Shown here: positions 24,333-32,651 of the stretch, in pieces
Layout: each line of letters begins with the position of its first letter
Numbering within the stretch: position 1 is the stretch's first letter
Assembly (NCBI GenBank): GCA_003151625.1
Contig: PLYC01000032.1
Span: 1-52,034 of the forward strand
Source: Candidatus Doudnabacteria bacterium
GTDB taxonomy: Bacteria > Patescibacteriota > Doudnabacteria > UBA920
Length of the DNA stretch: 52,034 bases
Direction of reading: 5' to 3'
Made by a program: the position numbers and the translations under genes
The notes under the pieces: generated by a model
Database searches by the model: none
What the model was told of the DNA's origin: nothing
The model's input: only the letters and a program-made list of their open reading frames with translations

Positions 24333-24338
24333 ATTATA
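24333..24338 (-). promoter_or_regulatory. Extended -10 box of dnaX
   Basis: The minus strand reads TTGTGCTATAATA, the same 13 bases as before eno. The dnaX ATG follows 20 nt later. No good -35 box is seen. Confidence 0.6.
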
Positions 24339-24373
24339 GCACAAGAAAAATAAAAAAATCGACTTTAAAATTA

Positions 24374-24402
24374 TTGACAAATAAGCCGGTTTTATATATA
24401 GT
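24374..24402 (+). promoter_or_regulatory. Sigma-70 promoter of the CDP-alcohol phosphatidyltransferase gene
   Basis: TTGACA at 24374-24379, a 17-nt spacer and TATAGT at 24397-24402. A Shine-Dalgarno AGGGAGGG follows, four bases before the ATG at 24431. Confidence 0.75.
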
Positions 24403-24430
24403 AAAAAATCAACCCTAAAGGGAGGGCCTG

Positions 24431-25135
24431 ATGGAAACGCTCAAACAAATGGCCAACGAAGTCCTAAATGGTCTTTGTGTGGTCCTTGAAGCCGTCGAAA
24501 AGCCTATGAAGAGGGCATACCTCGCCAGTGACAGGCCTTTCGCAGCCGCTTTGTTTTTCTTCTTCCCCTCTCTAAAAAAAAGAAGGGGGACGACACATTA
24601 TCAAGAGATAATTACGCTACCAAACGTAATATCGCTTACCAGGATTCCGCTTGGAATCCTCGTCCGAGTTTACCGCAATCACCCACTAGCCGGCGCGCCA
24701 GGAATTCTGTTCATCCTGGCGATGCTAAGCGACCACCTCGACGGAACGTTGGCCCGCATTCTTGGGCCATCCTATTGGGGCGCGATCCTCGACGCGCTAT
24801 GCGATAAGTTTTTCTTTTTCGGATGCGCCTGGGCGTTTTCGGAAAGGGTTGATCGCAAAGCGCTGATAGCCCTCCTCATCATCGAAGGCTTCATCACACT
24901 GGCACAGCTGACGGCCATCGCCATTTCGCTTGCCAAGAAAGAGCTCCTAACCGAAGATGACGTAAAGTCCAACATTTACGGGAAATGGAAATTTTTCCTG
25001 GAGTGTTTAGCCTTTACTGCGTCCTATCTGGCGGCCGGTCCCGCGCCTTTAGTCCTGATGTGGATTGCCGCGGTCTGCGCGGCTCTAAGTATCTGGAAAA
25101 AAGCCGTCGAGATGCTGATGAAAGGCATTGAATGA
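24431..25135 (+). CDS. CDP-alcohol phosphatidyltransferase family membrane protein
   Basis: The family transfers a phosphatidyl group from CDP-diacylglycerol to an alcohol in phospholipid synthesis. The motif is visible around residues 98-122: SDHLDGTLARILG, then G-AIL-D-ALC-D with the four Asp residues. Between AR and the next Gly there are seven residues rather than the usual eight. A typical TLPNVISLTRIPLG precedes it. An N-terminal region of about 60 residues with a hydrophobic stretch is extra. Head group (glycerol phosphate, serine or inositol phosphate) cannot be told. A strong terminator follows. Confidence 0.88.
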   Translation: METLKQMANEVLNGLCVVLEAVEKPMKRAYLASDRPFAAALFFFFPSLKKRRGTTHYQEIITLPNVISLTRIPLGILVRVYRNHPLAGAPGILFILAMLSDHLDGTLARILGPSYWGAILDALCDKFFFFGCAWAFSERVDRKALIALLIIEGFITLAQLTAIAISLAKKELLTEDDVKSNIYGKWKFFLECLAFTASYLAAGPAPLVLMWIAAVCAALSIWKKAVEMLMKGIE

Positions 25136-25152
25136 GCAATAAACCCTAGCAG

Positions 25153-25207
25153 CCAAGAGCCACGCTCGCCCTCGCAGGAGGACAGCGCGGCGCTTGGTTG
25201 TTTTTTT
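25153..25207 (+). terminator. Rho-independent terminator of the phosphatidyltransferase gene
   Basis: CCAAGAGCCACGCT pairs with AGCGCGGCGCTTGG (12 of 14), followed by TTG and seven Ts. Confidence 0.85.
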
Positions 25208-25244
25208 ACAAAATAAAAACCCAAGCAAATCTTAAATCTTAAAT

Positions 25245-25901
25245 CTATTTTTTAAATACAAATATTTTATACCCAATAAAATTCCAAATAAGAGAGACGG
25301 CTGTTGCCGCGACTAAGGCCAAATTCTTGTTAAGGTCGGCATTAGCGGTTAGGTGCACTAAGACCGAAAATTTAGAAGCAATTAAATAATTAATGGCAAA
25401 ACCTATGAGACTGACAACAAAAAAAGCTAAAACCGGATTCTTGCTGGCAACGGCCGCCGAGAGTTTAAAACCAAACCACAAAGCCAGTTCAACCGCTATA
25501 AAAATAATCAACAAAATTACATAGTAATAATATGGCGCCAAAAATTTGGACCCCAAATATACAAAAGCCAGCGTAGCAACCCCAAAGACTCCAACCACTA
25601 CCAGGCGCCAAAAATTCTGCAGCAACTCGGCACTTTGCTGGCCAAACGCCCAGTTCCTATTCCAATAATAACTTTGGAGAGTCGCGAACAAAAAACCTAC
25701 TCCACTGCTTAAGCCAAGGCCATTGCCCTGCACCACGCCAAAATACTTAGACACCAAATTAGCCAGCACAAAACTCAAACCGGTATTTAAAAACCCAATC
25801 GCCACAAACCGGCACAATTGCAAAATCACAGGATAGCGTTGTAACAATCCTGTGATTTTTTGGCTTAAATTTTCCTGTGCTAAATTCTGAGTTGAATCCA
25901 T
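25245..25901 (-). CDS. GtrA family membrane protein, two half-repeats
   Basis: The protein has eight predicted membrane helices in two sets of four. The first half begins LQLCRFVAIGFLNTGLSFVLANLV and ends with YYWNRNWAFG; the second repeats this as LAFFVVSLIGFAINYLIA and LIWNFIGYKIFVFKK, each with the W/Y-N-[FR] ending of GtrA. GtrA-like proteins are thought to move lipid-linked sugars or assist cell-surface polysaccharide synthesis. Duplicated GtrA domains in one chain are less usual than single ones. It stands alone. Confidence 0.88.
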   Translation of the reverse strand: MDSTQNLAQENLSQKITGLLQRYPVILQLCRFVAIGFLNTGLSFVLANLVSKYFGVVQGNGLGLSSGVGFLFATLQSYYWNRNWAFGQQSAELLQNFWRLVVVGVFGVATLAFVYLGSKFLAPYYYYVILLIIFIAVELALWFGFKLSAAVASKNPVLAFFVVSLIGFAINYLIASKFSVLVHLTANADLNKNLALVAATAVSLIWNFIGYKIFVFKK

Positions 25902-26062
25902 TAATTTATATTATCTGATTTTTCTATCCGTGTAATCTGTTCCGCTATCCGCGCCTGGCCGCCATGCCGTGGTTTAAAATTGAGGGGGTTTCGGTGAGAA
26001 ATTAAACTTTCAATTCTAACCAAATTTTAACTTATTGGCTAAGGCGGGCGGGTATCTGTGAT
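25902..26062. other. Spacer with half-arm ATCTG/ATCCG words
   Basis: The part next to the gtrA start reads ATTATCTGATTTTTC, TATCCGTGTAATCTG and TTCCGCTATCCGCG, iterated words like one arm of a spacer palindrome. A poor second arm may lie at 26040-26058 (GGCGGGCGGGTATCTGTG). No gene is seen. Confidence 0.45.
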
Positions 26063-26683
26063 CTATAATTCCTCATCTTCATCTAAAATTACCTTGGCTC
26101 CGGAGGAGGTTTCGCCCATTTCTACGTCTGTATGGCTTACCCCGGCGCCTTTTTTAATAACATTTTCCACCGCCGCCCAATCGGTTTCCTGTCCCTGAGG
26201 AACCACAATGGTAACCTCGTCGCCAGCTTCGGCTTTAAAGTAAGTTAAACTGGCCAATAAAACTTTGTACGGTTTGCCTTCGGCCAAAACTTTAAAGTCA
26301 CCCTTTTCGTCCACCAACAAAAACCCAAGCATTTTTTTGCGTTCAATGGGTCCGATTTGTTTGTAAATAAATGAGCCATCGTCGGCAATGGTAAGTTTAA
26401 GTACGTCCCCTTCCACCAACTTGGATTTGGAAGCGTAGTTGGCCGGAACCGGATATTGTTTTTTGTCGGGGCCAATCATATTTTGTCCGTCAAAAACGCC
26501 TTCAATAACTTTGCCGCCTTCGGACATGGTAAAAGTCTGAGCCTTTTCGGAAAGCGCTGTCAGATTTTGTTTGGTAGCCGGACCGCCCATCATTTCTTTA
26601 AGTATCTGCTTGGCGGCCTGAATATTTTTTTCGGCCGCGTCTATCATTTGGGCGACCATGGCTAAATTAGAGATTTTGTCCAT
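26063..26683 (-). CDS. Conserved protein of unknown function with OB-like core
   Basis: The 206-residue soluble protein has an N-terminal helical hairpin (residues 1-45, MDKISNLAMVAQMIDAAEKN), a beta-rich middle (VIEGVFDGQNMIGPDKKQYPVPANYASKSKLVEGDVLKLTI) and an acidic tail ending ILDEDEEL. I believe near-identical 'YPVPANYASKSKLVEGD' segments occur in many Patescibacteria, which would make it a lineage core protein, but I know no function. The pattern of a short helical part plus a small barrel suggests nucleic-acid or protein binding. It is followed by hairpins rather than a partner gene. Confidence 0.78.
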   Translation of the reverse strand: MDKISNLAMVAQMIDAAEKNIQAAKQILKEMMGGPATKQNLTALSEKAQTFTMSEGGKVIEGVFDGQNMIGPDKKQYPVPANYASKSKLVEGDVLKLTIADDGSFIYKQIGPIERKKMLGFLLVDEKGDFKVLAEGKPYKVLLASLTYFKAEAGDEVTIVVPQGQETDWAAVENVIKKGAGVSHTDVEMGETSSGAKVILDEDEEL

Positions 26684-26734
26684 AAATTTTTGTTTTCTAA
26701 AATCAAAGAGGCGTTAAATGGTTGATTTTTACCC

Positions 26735-26794
26735 AATTAAATAATTTACTCAACAAGTAAATTAAAAATCTTTCCTTCAGATTTTTATTTAACG
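26735..26794. terminator. Two adjacent hairpins, one terminator-like
   Basis: AATTTACT-CAAC-AAGTAAATT is followed by AAAAATCT-TTCCTTC-AGATTTTT. On the minus strand the second ends AGATTTTTAATTT and lies downstream of the 147-residue protein gene. The rest of the 26684-26902 spacer shows no gene. Confidence 0.5.
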
Positions 26795-26902
26795 GGGTGA
26801 ATTTTTGTTTCTCAAGACCTTTTCTATGTGGATATTATATCAGGAAATTAAAAAACAGGCAAGCTAACCCCTGCTGTGTATAAATTTAACCATATTTTAG
26901 GG

Positions 26903-27346
26903 CTATTTCTGCATTTGAGGTATCAACCCTGCTTTTTCCGGAAACGAAGAAAGATACTCACAGAAGTCCGGGTACTTTAAACATAACTGCTGAATGTTGG
27001 CGTCGGGTTTGGCCGCGTCCTGTAAAAAAGCGTTCGAAAGATTCATGTCTTTGGTAAAAATCGTGGAGGCGTAATCGCGAATTTCCGCTTCGTAGACTTT
27101 TGTATCGGAAGCGCGGTAGCCAAAATGCAAAGCCTGTTTAAGCGTTGTAACTTCCTCAAAATCTTTTTCTATGTTTGTTAAAAGTTCCAGAGTTTGGTCT
27201 TCCGACTTAAGCATGTTCATTCTGGAAACCACGCGATGCGAAATTTCCGCGGCGCGCGGCAAAGACGTCCGCCTACTGCGAATAGCCTCCGCCAAAAACA
27301 GCGCGACTAAATTATTAAAATTTTGAGTTGATGCTTCCGCTGGCAT
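26903..27346 (-). CDS. Hypothetical helical protein
   Basis: The 147-residue protein is predicted mostly helical, without signal or membrane segment. It has a Cys pair in QLCLKYPDFCEYL near the end and a run of charged helices (LELLTNIEKDFEEVTTLKQ). I recognise no family. It lies between two spacers with hairpins and has no obvious partner. Confidence 0.6.
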   Translation of the reverse strand: MPAEASTQNFNNLVALFLAEAIRSRRTSLPRAAEISHRVVSRMNMLKSEDQTLELLTNIEKDFEEVTTLKQALHFGYRASDTKVYEAEIRDYASTIFTKDMNLSNAFLQDAAKPDANIQQLCLKYPDFCEYLSSFPEKAGLIPQMQK

Positions 27347-27513
27347 AAAATAAAGGTTTCTCGGAGTTTAAGCTCTCGAGGTATTAGTGCAATGAACTGC
27401 CTGCATTTCGCAGTCCGCCTAAGGCGGACGAAGTATTGAACCTGTATTAAGACTCCTTGGGCTCGGAAATGATATGCTGCATATCATTTCTCTCGCTCTA
27501 CGTCGCTAATAAA
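27347..27513. repeat. Spacer with palindromes GTCCGCC-TAA-GGCGGAC and an 11-bp hairpin
   Basis: GTCCGCCTAAGGCGGAC (27414-27430) is a perfect short palindrome of the Q/Q-like type. GAAATGATATG-CTG-CATATCATTTC (27465-27489) is a perfect 11-bp stem with a 3-nt loop and no T-run. No gene is seen. Confidence 0.7.
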
Positions 27514-27720
27514 TTACTTATGATGTCCGCCCCCGCCACCTTTACTGCCTTCAGCTCCAAAAAGATGAGCGATAGTATTAGGAACTTCTCTAAACACCCC
27601 AAAACCGCTGCTGTCTATCAAATCATACATCCCTTCAGTAAAATCCTTCACTACTTCCTTTTTATGTCCGCCGGATGTTTTACCTTTTTTTGGGGCAGGC
27701 GCGGATCCATGTTCTGCCAT
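27514..27720 (-). CDS. Small Gly/Lys-rich protein of unknown function
   Basis: The 68-residue protein starts MAEHGSAPAPKKGKTSGGHKKE and ends GSKGGGGGHHK, with a more ordered middle (FTEGMYDLIDSSGFGVFREVPNTIAHLFG). A TATAAT lies about 14 nt before the ATG, leaving a leader of some 7 nt. The frame is short and partly low-complexity, but the middle looks like real protein. No family recognised. Confidence 0.6.
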   Translation of the reverse strand: MAEHGSAPAPKKGKTSGGHKKEVVKDFTEGMYDLIDSSGFGVFREVPNTIAHLFGAEGSKGGGGGHHK

Positions 27721-27813
27721 AAATTTATTTCTTAATTATAGTAATATTTTAGCTCCAAAAACGATTAAAAGCAAGGTAGAAAAATATAGGTCTCGAAGGG
27801 CATCTGTTTAAAA

Positions 27814-27900
27814 TGTAGCCGCTCGATTCATCGAACCTTGAGCCTGATAAACCCGCCTTGCCGGCGGGGCAGGTCAGGCAACTACATTTTAACGGCTACA
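27814..27900. repeat. Composite palindrome with TGTAGCCG arms
   Basis: Outer arms TGTAGCCG and CGGCTACA enclose a CGATTCATCG palindrome and CCCGCC-TTG-CCGGCGGGG. It shares TGTAGCCG and the nested layout with 9082-9160 and lies just after the stop of the VirD4-like ATPase gene. Confidence 0.7.
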
Positions 27901-27907
27901 AGCTATT

Positions 27908-30466
27908 TTACAACCCTCTTTCCACATCCGGCAAGCCTTCCGCCATATTTTCCGCCACTTGCCCGGATTCCAAAATTTCCTCTTCCACTTCCGCCCTGGC
28001 TCTCCCATATTTAAGCCGGGAAAGCTGGCGAATGGCTTTGGCCTGCTCTTCGTTGCCGTTTCTAAGCAGAGGATATGTGGCCATATTAAACGGCTTACTG
28101 GCCGTGCCATCAACCATCAATTTTAAATAAGCGTTGTAACGGTCAATATTTACCAAATCAAACTCGTTAAAGGTAGGCTTAAACTCCTTGGCCATAATTT
28201 CGGAGTCTTCCGCGCCAATACGGAAACAAACCATTGTGCCGGCGTTGCCGAATACCGCGTCGCGCAAATCTTTACTGCCGGCTCCCTGGGCGCCGGCCGC
28301 GGTTTCGAGTTGCCCCAAATATTGGTGCGCGATTATTAAATTTAAGTGGTATTTTCTGGCCTCAGATAAAATAGATGAAAAGGCGTCGGTAATAAAATTT
28401 TGGAACTCGTCCACGTACAAATAAAAATCCGGGCGGTCGTCTTCTCTGGTATCGGCGCGGGACAGCGCGGCCATTTGCAATTTACTTACAATGATGAGCC
28501 CCAACAGTTTGGCGTTAATTTCCCCCACCTTGCCTTTGGCCAAATTTATAAGCAAAATTTTGCGCTCGTCCATTACTTTGCGGAAATTAAAAGCCGATTT
28601 CGGCTGGCCGACAATATTTCGCATCATGGCATTTTCCACAAATCGCCCGACTTTGGAAATTAAATAGCCCAACATTTCGCTTTTGTGAAAGTCCGATGTT
28701 TTGGCCATTTCCTTTTCCCAGAACAATTTCACCACCGGGTCTTTTAATTTGCTGACTTTGTATTTTTGGAACTCGGTGTCCGTAAATATCCTGGGAATGT
28801 CCGTAATTGTTCCCGGATGTTCCTCGTCGGCCATTAAAGTCAGCATGGCGTTTCTCATGTTGTGTTCGAACATCGGGCCTAGCATAGCCGGATCGGTGAC
28901 TAATTTGTAAAAAATCTGGATCATTTCCTGGACCGCGAAATCTTTTTGCTCCTCCCCATCCACTTCCAGCATATTCAAACCCAGCGGCCGTTCCATGTCA
29001 AAAGGTTCAAATAAAATTACGTCCTCGGCGCGCTCTTTAGGAATGTGCGGCAGAATATCTTCTATAAAATCGCCGTGCGGGTCGACAATGCACAAGCCTT
29101 CGCCGTTTTTTATATCCTGTACCGACATATACTTCATAATTTCGGTTTTACCCGAACCGGTACGGCCGATAACGTACATATGGCGGCGCCTGTCGTCGCG
29201 CTGCATAAAAACTTTGCTTTCCTGACCGCGGTAAATATTGCGCCCGAGCAAAATGCCTTCCTTGGGCAAATTTACCGGCGGCGGCGCTTTTTTGGAAATT
29301 AGCCATTTGATGTTAGGCGTTTCAATATACGGCGTGGGCAAATGCCACAAACTGGACAGCTCCTCGGTATTTAAAATACTTTTTGGGCCATTGTCGCGAA
29401 AAACTCTAAAGATGTAATCTTTTAAAATGTCATTTTTGTCGCGCTTGGTCGCGTGCAGGCCGTTAAACGGCGGCATGTTGTATTGCAAAAAAGAAGACAG
29501 CAAATTCCGCATATGTGAAGAGGCGTTCCCGGGAATAACGGAAGATGTAATTAGGCGGATATTAACTTTATAACCCGGACGGCTGGCTTTTTCTTCCAGC
29601 TTTTTGACAATTTCCTGCTGCATTGGCGTTAGCTGAATTGGCGAACCGTAGCCCGACAAGTCCTTATGCGCGTGGGAAGGCTGTTGGCTGTTGTTTCCTC
29701 GGCCAACTCCTGCAAGTCCGCTGCCCACGCCGCGCGCAAAGCCGATGAGCAGCCGGTACAAATGTCCTTTTTCCACCAATTCCGGATTTTTTCCCTGCTG
29801 AATTTCCAAAGCCATATGCCTGGGGCGGCTTTGCCAAAGCGTGCCCGCGGGACTAATTATATATTGGATAACCGCGCCCTCGTTTTCCGCAAGCTTGCTC
29901 ATGGCGTTGGTGAGCGAATTAAGCGGATCTGTCTCCGTTGTTTTGTAAGTCCGAAGCGGATAAACGTACTGCTTATTTAAAGCCAGTTCTTCCACCTCAA
30001 CCTTGCCTTCTTTTTGGAACGGATTATAACCGGGAACCTGTTCAATATACGCGTGGGGATACTGCGCCTGAATTTGTTTTTCCACCAGTTGCTGTAAATG
30101 CTTTGGGCAGTTAACATAAAAAGATATTTTTTTGTCCGTGCAGGCAATTTCAAAACTGTAATAATCTTTTCCCTGCAACCAGCCTTTGCTTTCACCGCTT
30201 TCCGAAAGCGTGGTAAATAATTGTTCGGCAATGCCGATTAATAATTTCTTTTCTTCTTCGGATTTTGGCCTTTGGTCGTCTTTGTCCACCGACCCCTCTT
30301 TGGGCATTAAAATTTCCAAAAATACCCAGTCCTGGATCCTGGGCACCACGTGCTTGGTATGATATATGTGCCTCTTATAATAATAAAAAAAGACAGCCAC
30401 AAAAAGGACTATCAATCCAAATAAAACCAGCACCGCAATATCAATTGTGCTTAACTCCAGAGGCAT
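27908..30466 (-). CDS. VirD4/HerA-type membrane-anchored ATPase (type IV secretion-like DNA-binding domain)
   Basis: The 852-residue protein has an N-terminal membrane helix (residues 7-28), a mixed region, and a FtsK/HerA-like ATPase: Walker A VIGRTGSGKTEIMKY near residue 437, LCIVDPHGDF, then Walker B FYLYVDEFQNF near residue 668 and LIIAHQYLGQL. The last 80 residues end in an acidic helix. Such ATPases drive DNA or protein movement; in Patescibacteria they are widespread and may serve DNA uptake or a pilus-like system. No other secretion gene is in the window. Confidence 0.88.
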   Translation of the reverse strand: MPLELSTIDIAVLVLFGLIVLFVAVFFYYYKRHIYHTKHVVPRIQDWVFLEILMPKEGSVDKDDQRPKSEEEKKLLIGIAEQLFTTLSESGESKGWLQGKDYYSFEIACTDKKISFYVNCPKHLQQLVEKQIQAQYPHAYIEQVPGYNPFQKEGKVEVEELALNKQYVYPLRTYKTTETDPLNSLTNAMSKLAENEGAVIQYIISPAGTLWQSRPRHMALEIQQGKNPELVEKGHLYRLLIGFARGVGSGLAGVGRGNNSQQPSHAHKDLSGYGSPIQLTPMQQEIVKKLEEKASRPGYKVNIRLITSSVIPGNASSHMRNLLSSFLQYNMPPFNGLHATKRDKNDILKDYIFRVFRDNGPKSILNTEELSSLWHLPTPYIETPNIKWLISKKAPPPVNLPKEGILLGRNIYRGQESKVFMQRDDRRRHMYVIGRTGSGKTEIMKYMSVQDIKNGEGLCIVDPHGDFIEDILPHIPKERAEDVILFEPFDMERPLGLNMLEVDGEEQKDFAVQEMIQIFYKLVTDPAMLGPMFEHNMRNAMLTLMADEEHPGTITDIPRIFTDTEFQKYKVSKLKDPVVKLFWEKEMAKTSDFHKSEMLGYLISKVGRFVENAMMRNIVGQPKSAFNFRKVMDERKILLINLAKGKVGEINAKLLGLIIVSKLQMAALSRADTREDDRPDFYLYVDEFQNFITDAFSSILSEARKYHLNLIIAHQYLGQLETAAGAQGAGSKDLRDAVFGNAGTMVCFRIGAEDSEIMAKEFKPTFNEFDLVNIDRYNAYLKLMVDGTASKPFNMATYPLLRNGNEEQAKAIRQLSRLKYGRARAEVEEEILESGQVAENMAEGLPDVERGL

Positions 30467-30499
30467 TTATTTTTGTTTTAACTTAAAAGTTAGCTCACT

Positions 30500-30919
30500 C
30501 TATTTTTTTGGATCTAAATCAGCAGGTTTTGGATTAGCCAATCTTTCATTTAGATTATTCATAAACGCATTCAAATCCGTCAGTGACTCTCCAGACTTAG
30601 CTATAAATTGACCTTCCTGTACTAAATCTAGTAAATTAGATAAATTTTCAGCAGGTTGATTACTATCAGCCTCTAATCCTGCTTTCGGAACATCAATTTT
30701 AACTGATGACAAATCTGTGGGAATATTAGTTTCGACCACTAAGGCAGCACTTCTAGTTATAGGCGGTAGCTCTATGTTTTTTTTAGTAATTTCTGCAGAT
30801 CCTGCAATTTCCGCTGTAGAACTAGCAGCTTGCGCTTCAACAAGCTGTCTAGATAATTCAGCCCGTTGATCAGGACTTAAATCATTAACATTAAATTTGG
30901 GTAATTCAACCTTTTGCAT
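30500..30919 (-). CDS. Hypothetical acidic protein upstream of the VirD4-like ATPase
   Basis: The 139-residue protein is hydrophilic and low in aromatic residues (MQKVELPKFNVNDLSPDQRAE at the start), without signal or membrane segment, and probably partly disordered. It lies 33 nt upstream of the ATPase gene on the same strand and has its own promoter, so it may be the first gene of that transcript. No family recognised. Confidence 0.65.
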   Translation of the reverse strand: MQKVELPKFNVNDLSPDQRAELSRQLVEAQAASSTAEIAGSAEITKKNIELPPITRSAALVVETNIPTDLSSVKIDVPKAGLEADSNQPAENLSNLLDLVQEGQFIAKSGESLTDLNAFMNNLNERLANPKPADLDPKK

Positions 30920-30955
30920 ATAAATACTTATATATTATATCATATTTAACTCAAT

Positions 30956-30984
30956 ATTGTACGCCTTTTCAACCATTTTGTCAA
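30956..30984 (-). promoter_or_regulatory. Promoter of the acidic protein-ATPase unit
   Basis: On the minus strand TTGACA (30984-30979), 17 nt, TACAAT (30961-30956). A second TATAAT at 30939-30934 lies closer to the ATG but has no -35 box. Confidence 0.7.
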
Positions 30985-31003
30985 AGCCCCTATAAAGACC
31001 CCT

Positions 31004-31055
31004 TTGGAAGAGGTGTCCCCTCTTCCAGTTAAAATTTATGGTATAATAAATTTTT
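31004..31055. repeat. Two-copy 3' element, second copy
   Basis: It has the same TTGGAAGAGG stem with TGTCC loop and the TTTATGGTATAATAAATTTTT block as 13818-13869. It lies directly after the stop of the zincin gene. Confidence 0.85.
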
Positions 31056-31056
31056 T

Positions 31057-31422
31057 TTAAACTTTGTTTTCTTTGGTCCATTTTTCTTCCAAGCGCCTAA
31101 TTCCGGCTTCATCAAAGCCAAAATGATGGCCGATTTCGTGCCAAACTACACGGCGAACGAGCGCGGGAATTTTATCTTCCGATCCCGCAAATCGTTCGAT
31201 AGTCCCCTTCCAAATAGTTATTTTATCCGGCAACACCATCCCCATACCGTAACTTGAACCTCGATTTAGCTGGGACACGCCATGATACAGCCCAAACAAG
31301 GAATTATTCGGACTATCCCCTTCTTCCATCGTAATCTCCACATTATCCAATTTCGCCCGAATTTTTTCTGGAAGCGCTTCTACAGCATCGTTAATTAAAT
31401 TTTCAAATTGTTCATTTAACAT
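31057..31422 (-). CDS. Zincin-like metallopeptidase family protein
   Basis: The 121-residue protein carries the metal site HEIGHHFGFDE (HExxH plus a following His/Asp/Glu) near residue 99, and the N-terminal helix FENLINDAVEALPEKI and strand VEITMEE typical of the small 'metallopeptidase family' (DUF1025-type) zincins. Substrate unknown; related proteins are often linked with translation or toxin-like cleavage. The ATG at 31422 has GGA seven bases upstream. Confidence 0.88.
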   Translation of the reverse strand: MLNEQFENLINDAVEALPEKIRAKLDNVEITMEEGDSPNNSLFGLYHGVSQLNRGSSYGMGMVLPDKITIWKGTIERFAGSEDKIPALVRRVVWHEIGHHFGFDEAGIRRLEEKWTKENKV

Positions 31423-31490
31423 TACAAATTCCAAATCATTAAAAATAAAATCACAAAATTTAGCGACCGCATTTTTTTGTGATTGATGAA

Positions 31491-32087
31491 TTACAATTTT
31501 AATTCCATTTTTTTCTTAAAATCTTCAAAGTTTTCATAGAGCTCTGCGTTAAAACCAAATCCCCTTGCAGAATCAACTGCCGATTGCACGTTATCTAACA
31601 TCAAAATTTCATTTTTGGGAATTTCCGATAAACTTTTATAAGTTTCAACCCAATATTCAATTTGTGGCTTTAAGTACCCGGAATAGCAGGATGAGAATAC
31701 TCCGTCCAAAAAATCTTTTAAACCCACTACGTTCCATAAGTATTCCGTACGATATTTCTCGTTATTGGTGGCTAAATAACACTTAATTCCCTTTTCCCGA
31801 AGGACGATGATGTAACTTTTCATCTCCTGGTCAACTTCCGCCTCCCCTTCAAACCAAAAATCCATAAGCTCTTTTACTGTCCCTTTGTACCCCCAAGACT
31901 GTATTTTCCCTTCTAGGATCTGCTTTAAGTCCGCTTTTCCCTTTTCAATTTCCAAAAATTCGGTTTTAAAAAATTGGGTAACCAGATCTTCGTCCAAGCC
32001 CATCCCCAAATCTTTAAGCCTTTGCGAGAAATACTTTTCCCGCTTAATAATCGGCCCATCACAGTCAAATAAAATTACTTTGATCAT
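31491..32087 (-). CDS. HAD-superfamily hydrolase
   Basis: The 198-residue protein has HAD motif I LFDCDGPI (residues 6-13), motif II YLATNNE, a lysine in GYLKPQIEY and motif IV ILMLDNVQSAVDSARGFG. The helical cap inserted after motif I marks it as subfamily I, sugar-phosphatase-like. In motif IV the usual DD pair is DN. The start overlaps the Nudix stop (ATGA), so the two hydrolases are coupled. Confidence 0.9.
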   Translation of the reverse strand: MIKVILFDCDGPIIKREKYFSQRLKDLGMGLDEDLVTQFFKTEFLEIEKGKADLKQILEGKIQSWGYKGTVKELMDFWFEGEAEVDQEMKSYIIVLREKGIKCYLATNNEKYRTEYLWNVVGLKDFLDGVFSSCYSGYLKPQIEYWVETYKSLSEIPKNEILMLDNVQSAVDSARGFGFNAELYENFEDFKKKMELKL

Positions 32088-32611
32088 AACAATTTTAAAT
32101 AATCTAAAGCCAAATAACCTGTTGCGACATCAATCAAAACGCAGGATTTAAGGTACTTACGCAATTGTTCAAAACTTACCAAAACCGGTTCAATAAATTC
32201 GTGCTCGTCTAGGGTAGGATTAGAAATTCTTTTACATTTTAGGGCTATAAAATTGTACCTTATCGCTGAATCGTAAGGACCTTTTATAGCCTTACCCAAT
32301 AAGTGTAACTGCCCAGCAGCATATCCTGTTTCTTCCAGTAGTTCGCGCCTAGCGGCGGAATTTGGGCTTTCAAACGAATCTATGCCTCCGCCCGCTAAAT
32401 CAAATACGACCTTTTGAGGACCGGGTCTAAACTGTCTAATAAGTAGAACCTTGTTATTTTCGGTAACAGCAAACACGCTTACTAACCTATTGCCTTTAAT
32501 GATATCAAAATTAGCAAGCTTACCATTAGGCAATTTAAAAGTTACCTTACTCATTTTCCTGTATTCAGTATGATAAGGAATTTCTTTGATTTGTTTCCAC
32601 TTTTTTACCAT
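32084..32611 (-). CDS. Nudix hydrolase, ADP-ribose pyrophosphatase-like
   Basis: The Nudix box GGIDSFESPNSAARRELLEE with following TG is complete, including the catalytic RE...EE. The preceding VLLIRQFRPGP and later YDSAIRYNF segments resemble the ADP-sugar pyrophosphatase branch. The ATG at 32611 is preferred over 32635, because the earlier codons fall inside the 32624-32651 hairpin that probably ends the secY transcript. Coupled to the HAD gene. Confidence 0.9.
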   Translation of the reverse strand: MVKKWKQIKEIPYHTEYRKMSKVTFKLPNGKLANFDIIKGNRLVSVFAVTENNKVLLIRQFRPGPQKVVFDLAGGGIDSFESPNSAARRELLEETGYAAGQLHLLGKAIKGPYDSAIRYNFIALKCKRISNPTLDEHEFIEPVLVSFEQLRKYLKSCVLIDVATGYLALDYLKLL

Positions 32612-32623
32612 TGGAATAAATTT

Positions 32624-32651
32624 AAAACCTGCCAATATTATGGCAGGTTTT
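32624..32651 (-). terminator. Terminator of the ribosomal protein-secY operon
   Basis: AAAACCTGCC and GGCAGGTTTT form a perfect 10-bp stem around an AATATTAT loop. On the minus strand it follows the secY stop by about 100 nt and ends in TTTTAAATTT. It is near-symmetrical, so it could act both ways. Confidence 0.75.

Noticed and set aside
27465-27489. 11-bp hairpin considered as a terminator
   Set aside because: No T-run follows on either strand, so it was recorded only as part of the repeat-rich spacer.
27347-27513. Spacer inspected for a tRNA or other stable RNA
   Set aside because: No cloverleaf, T-loop GTTC or CCA-like end could be found; the stems are simple palindromes.
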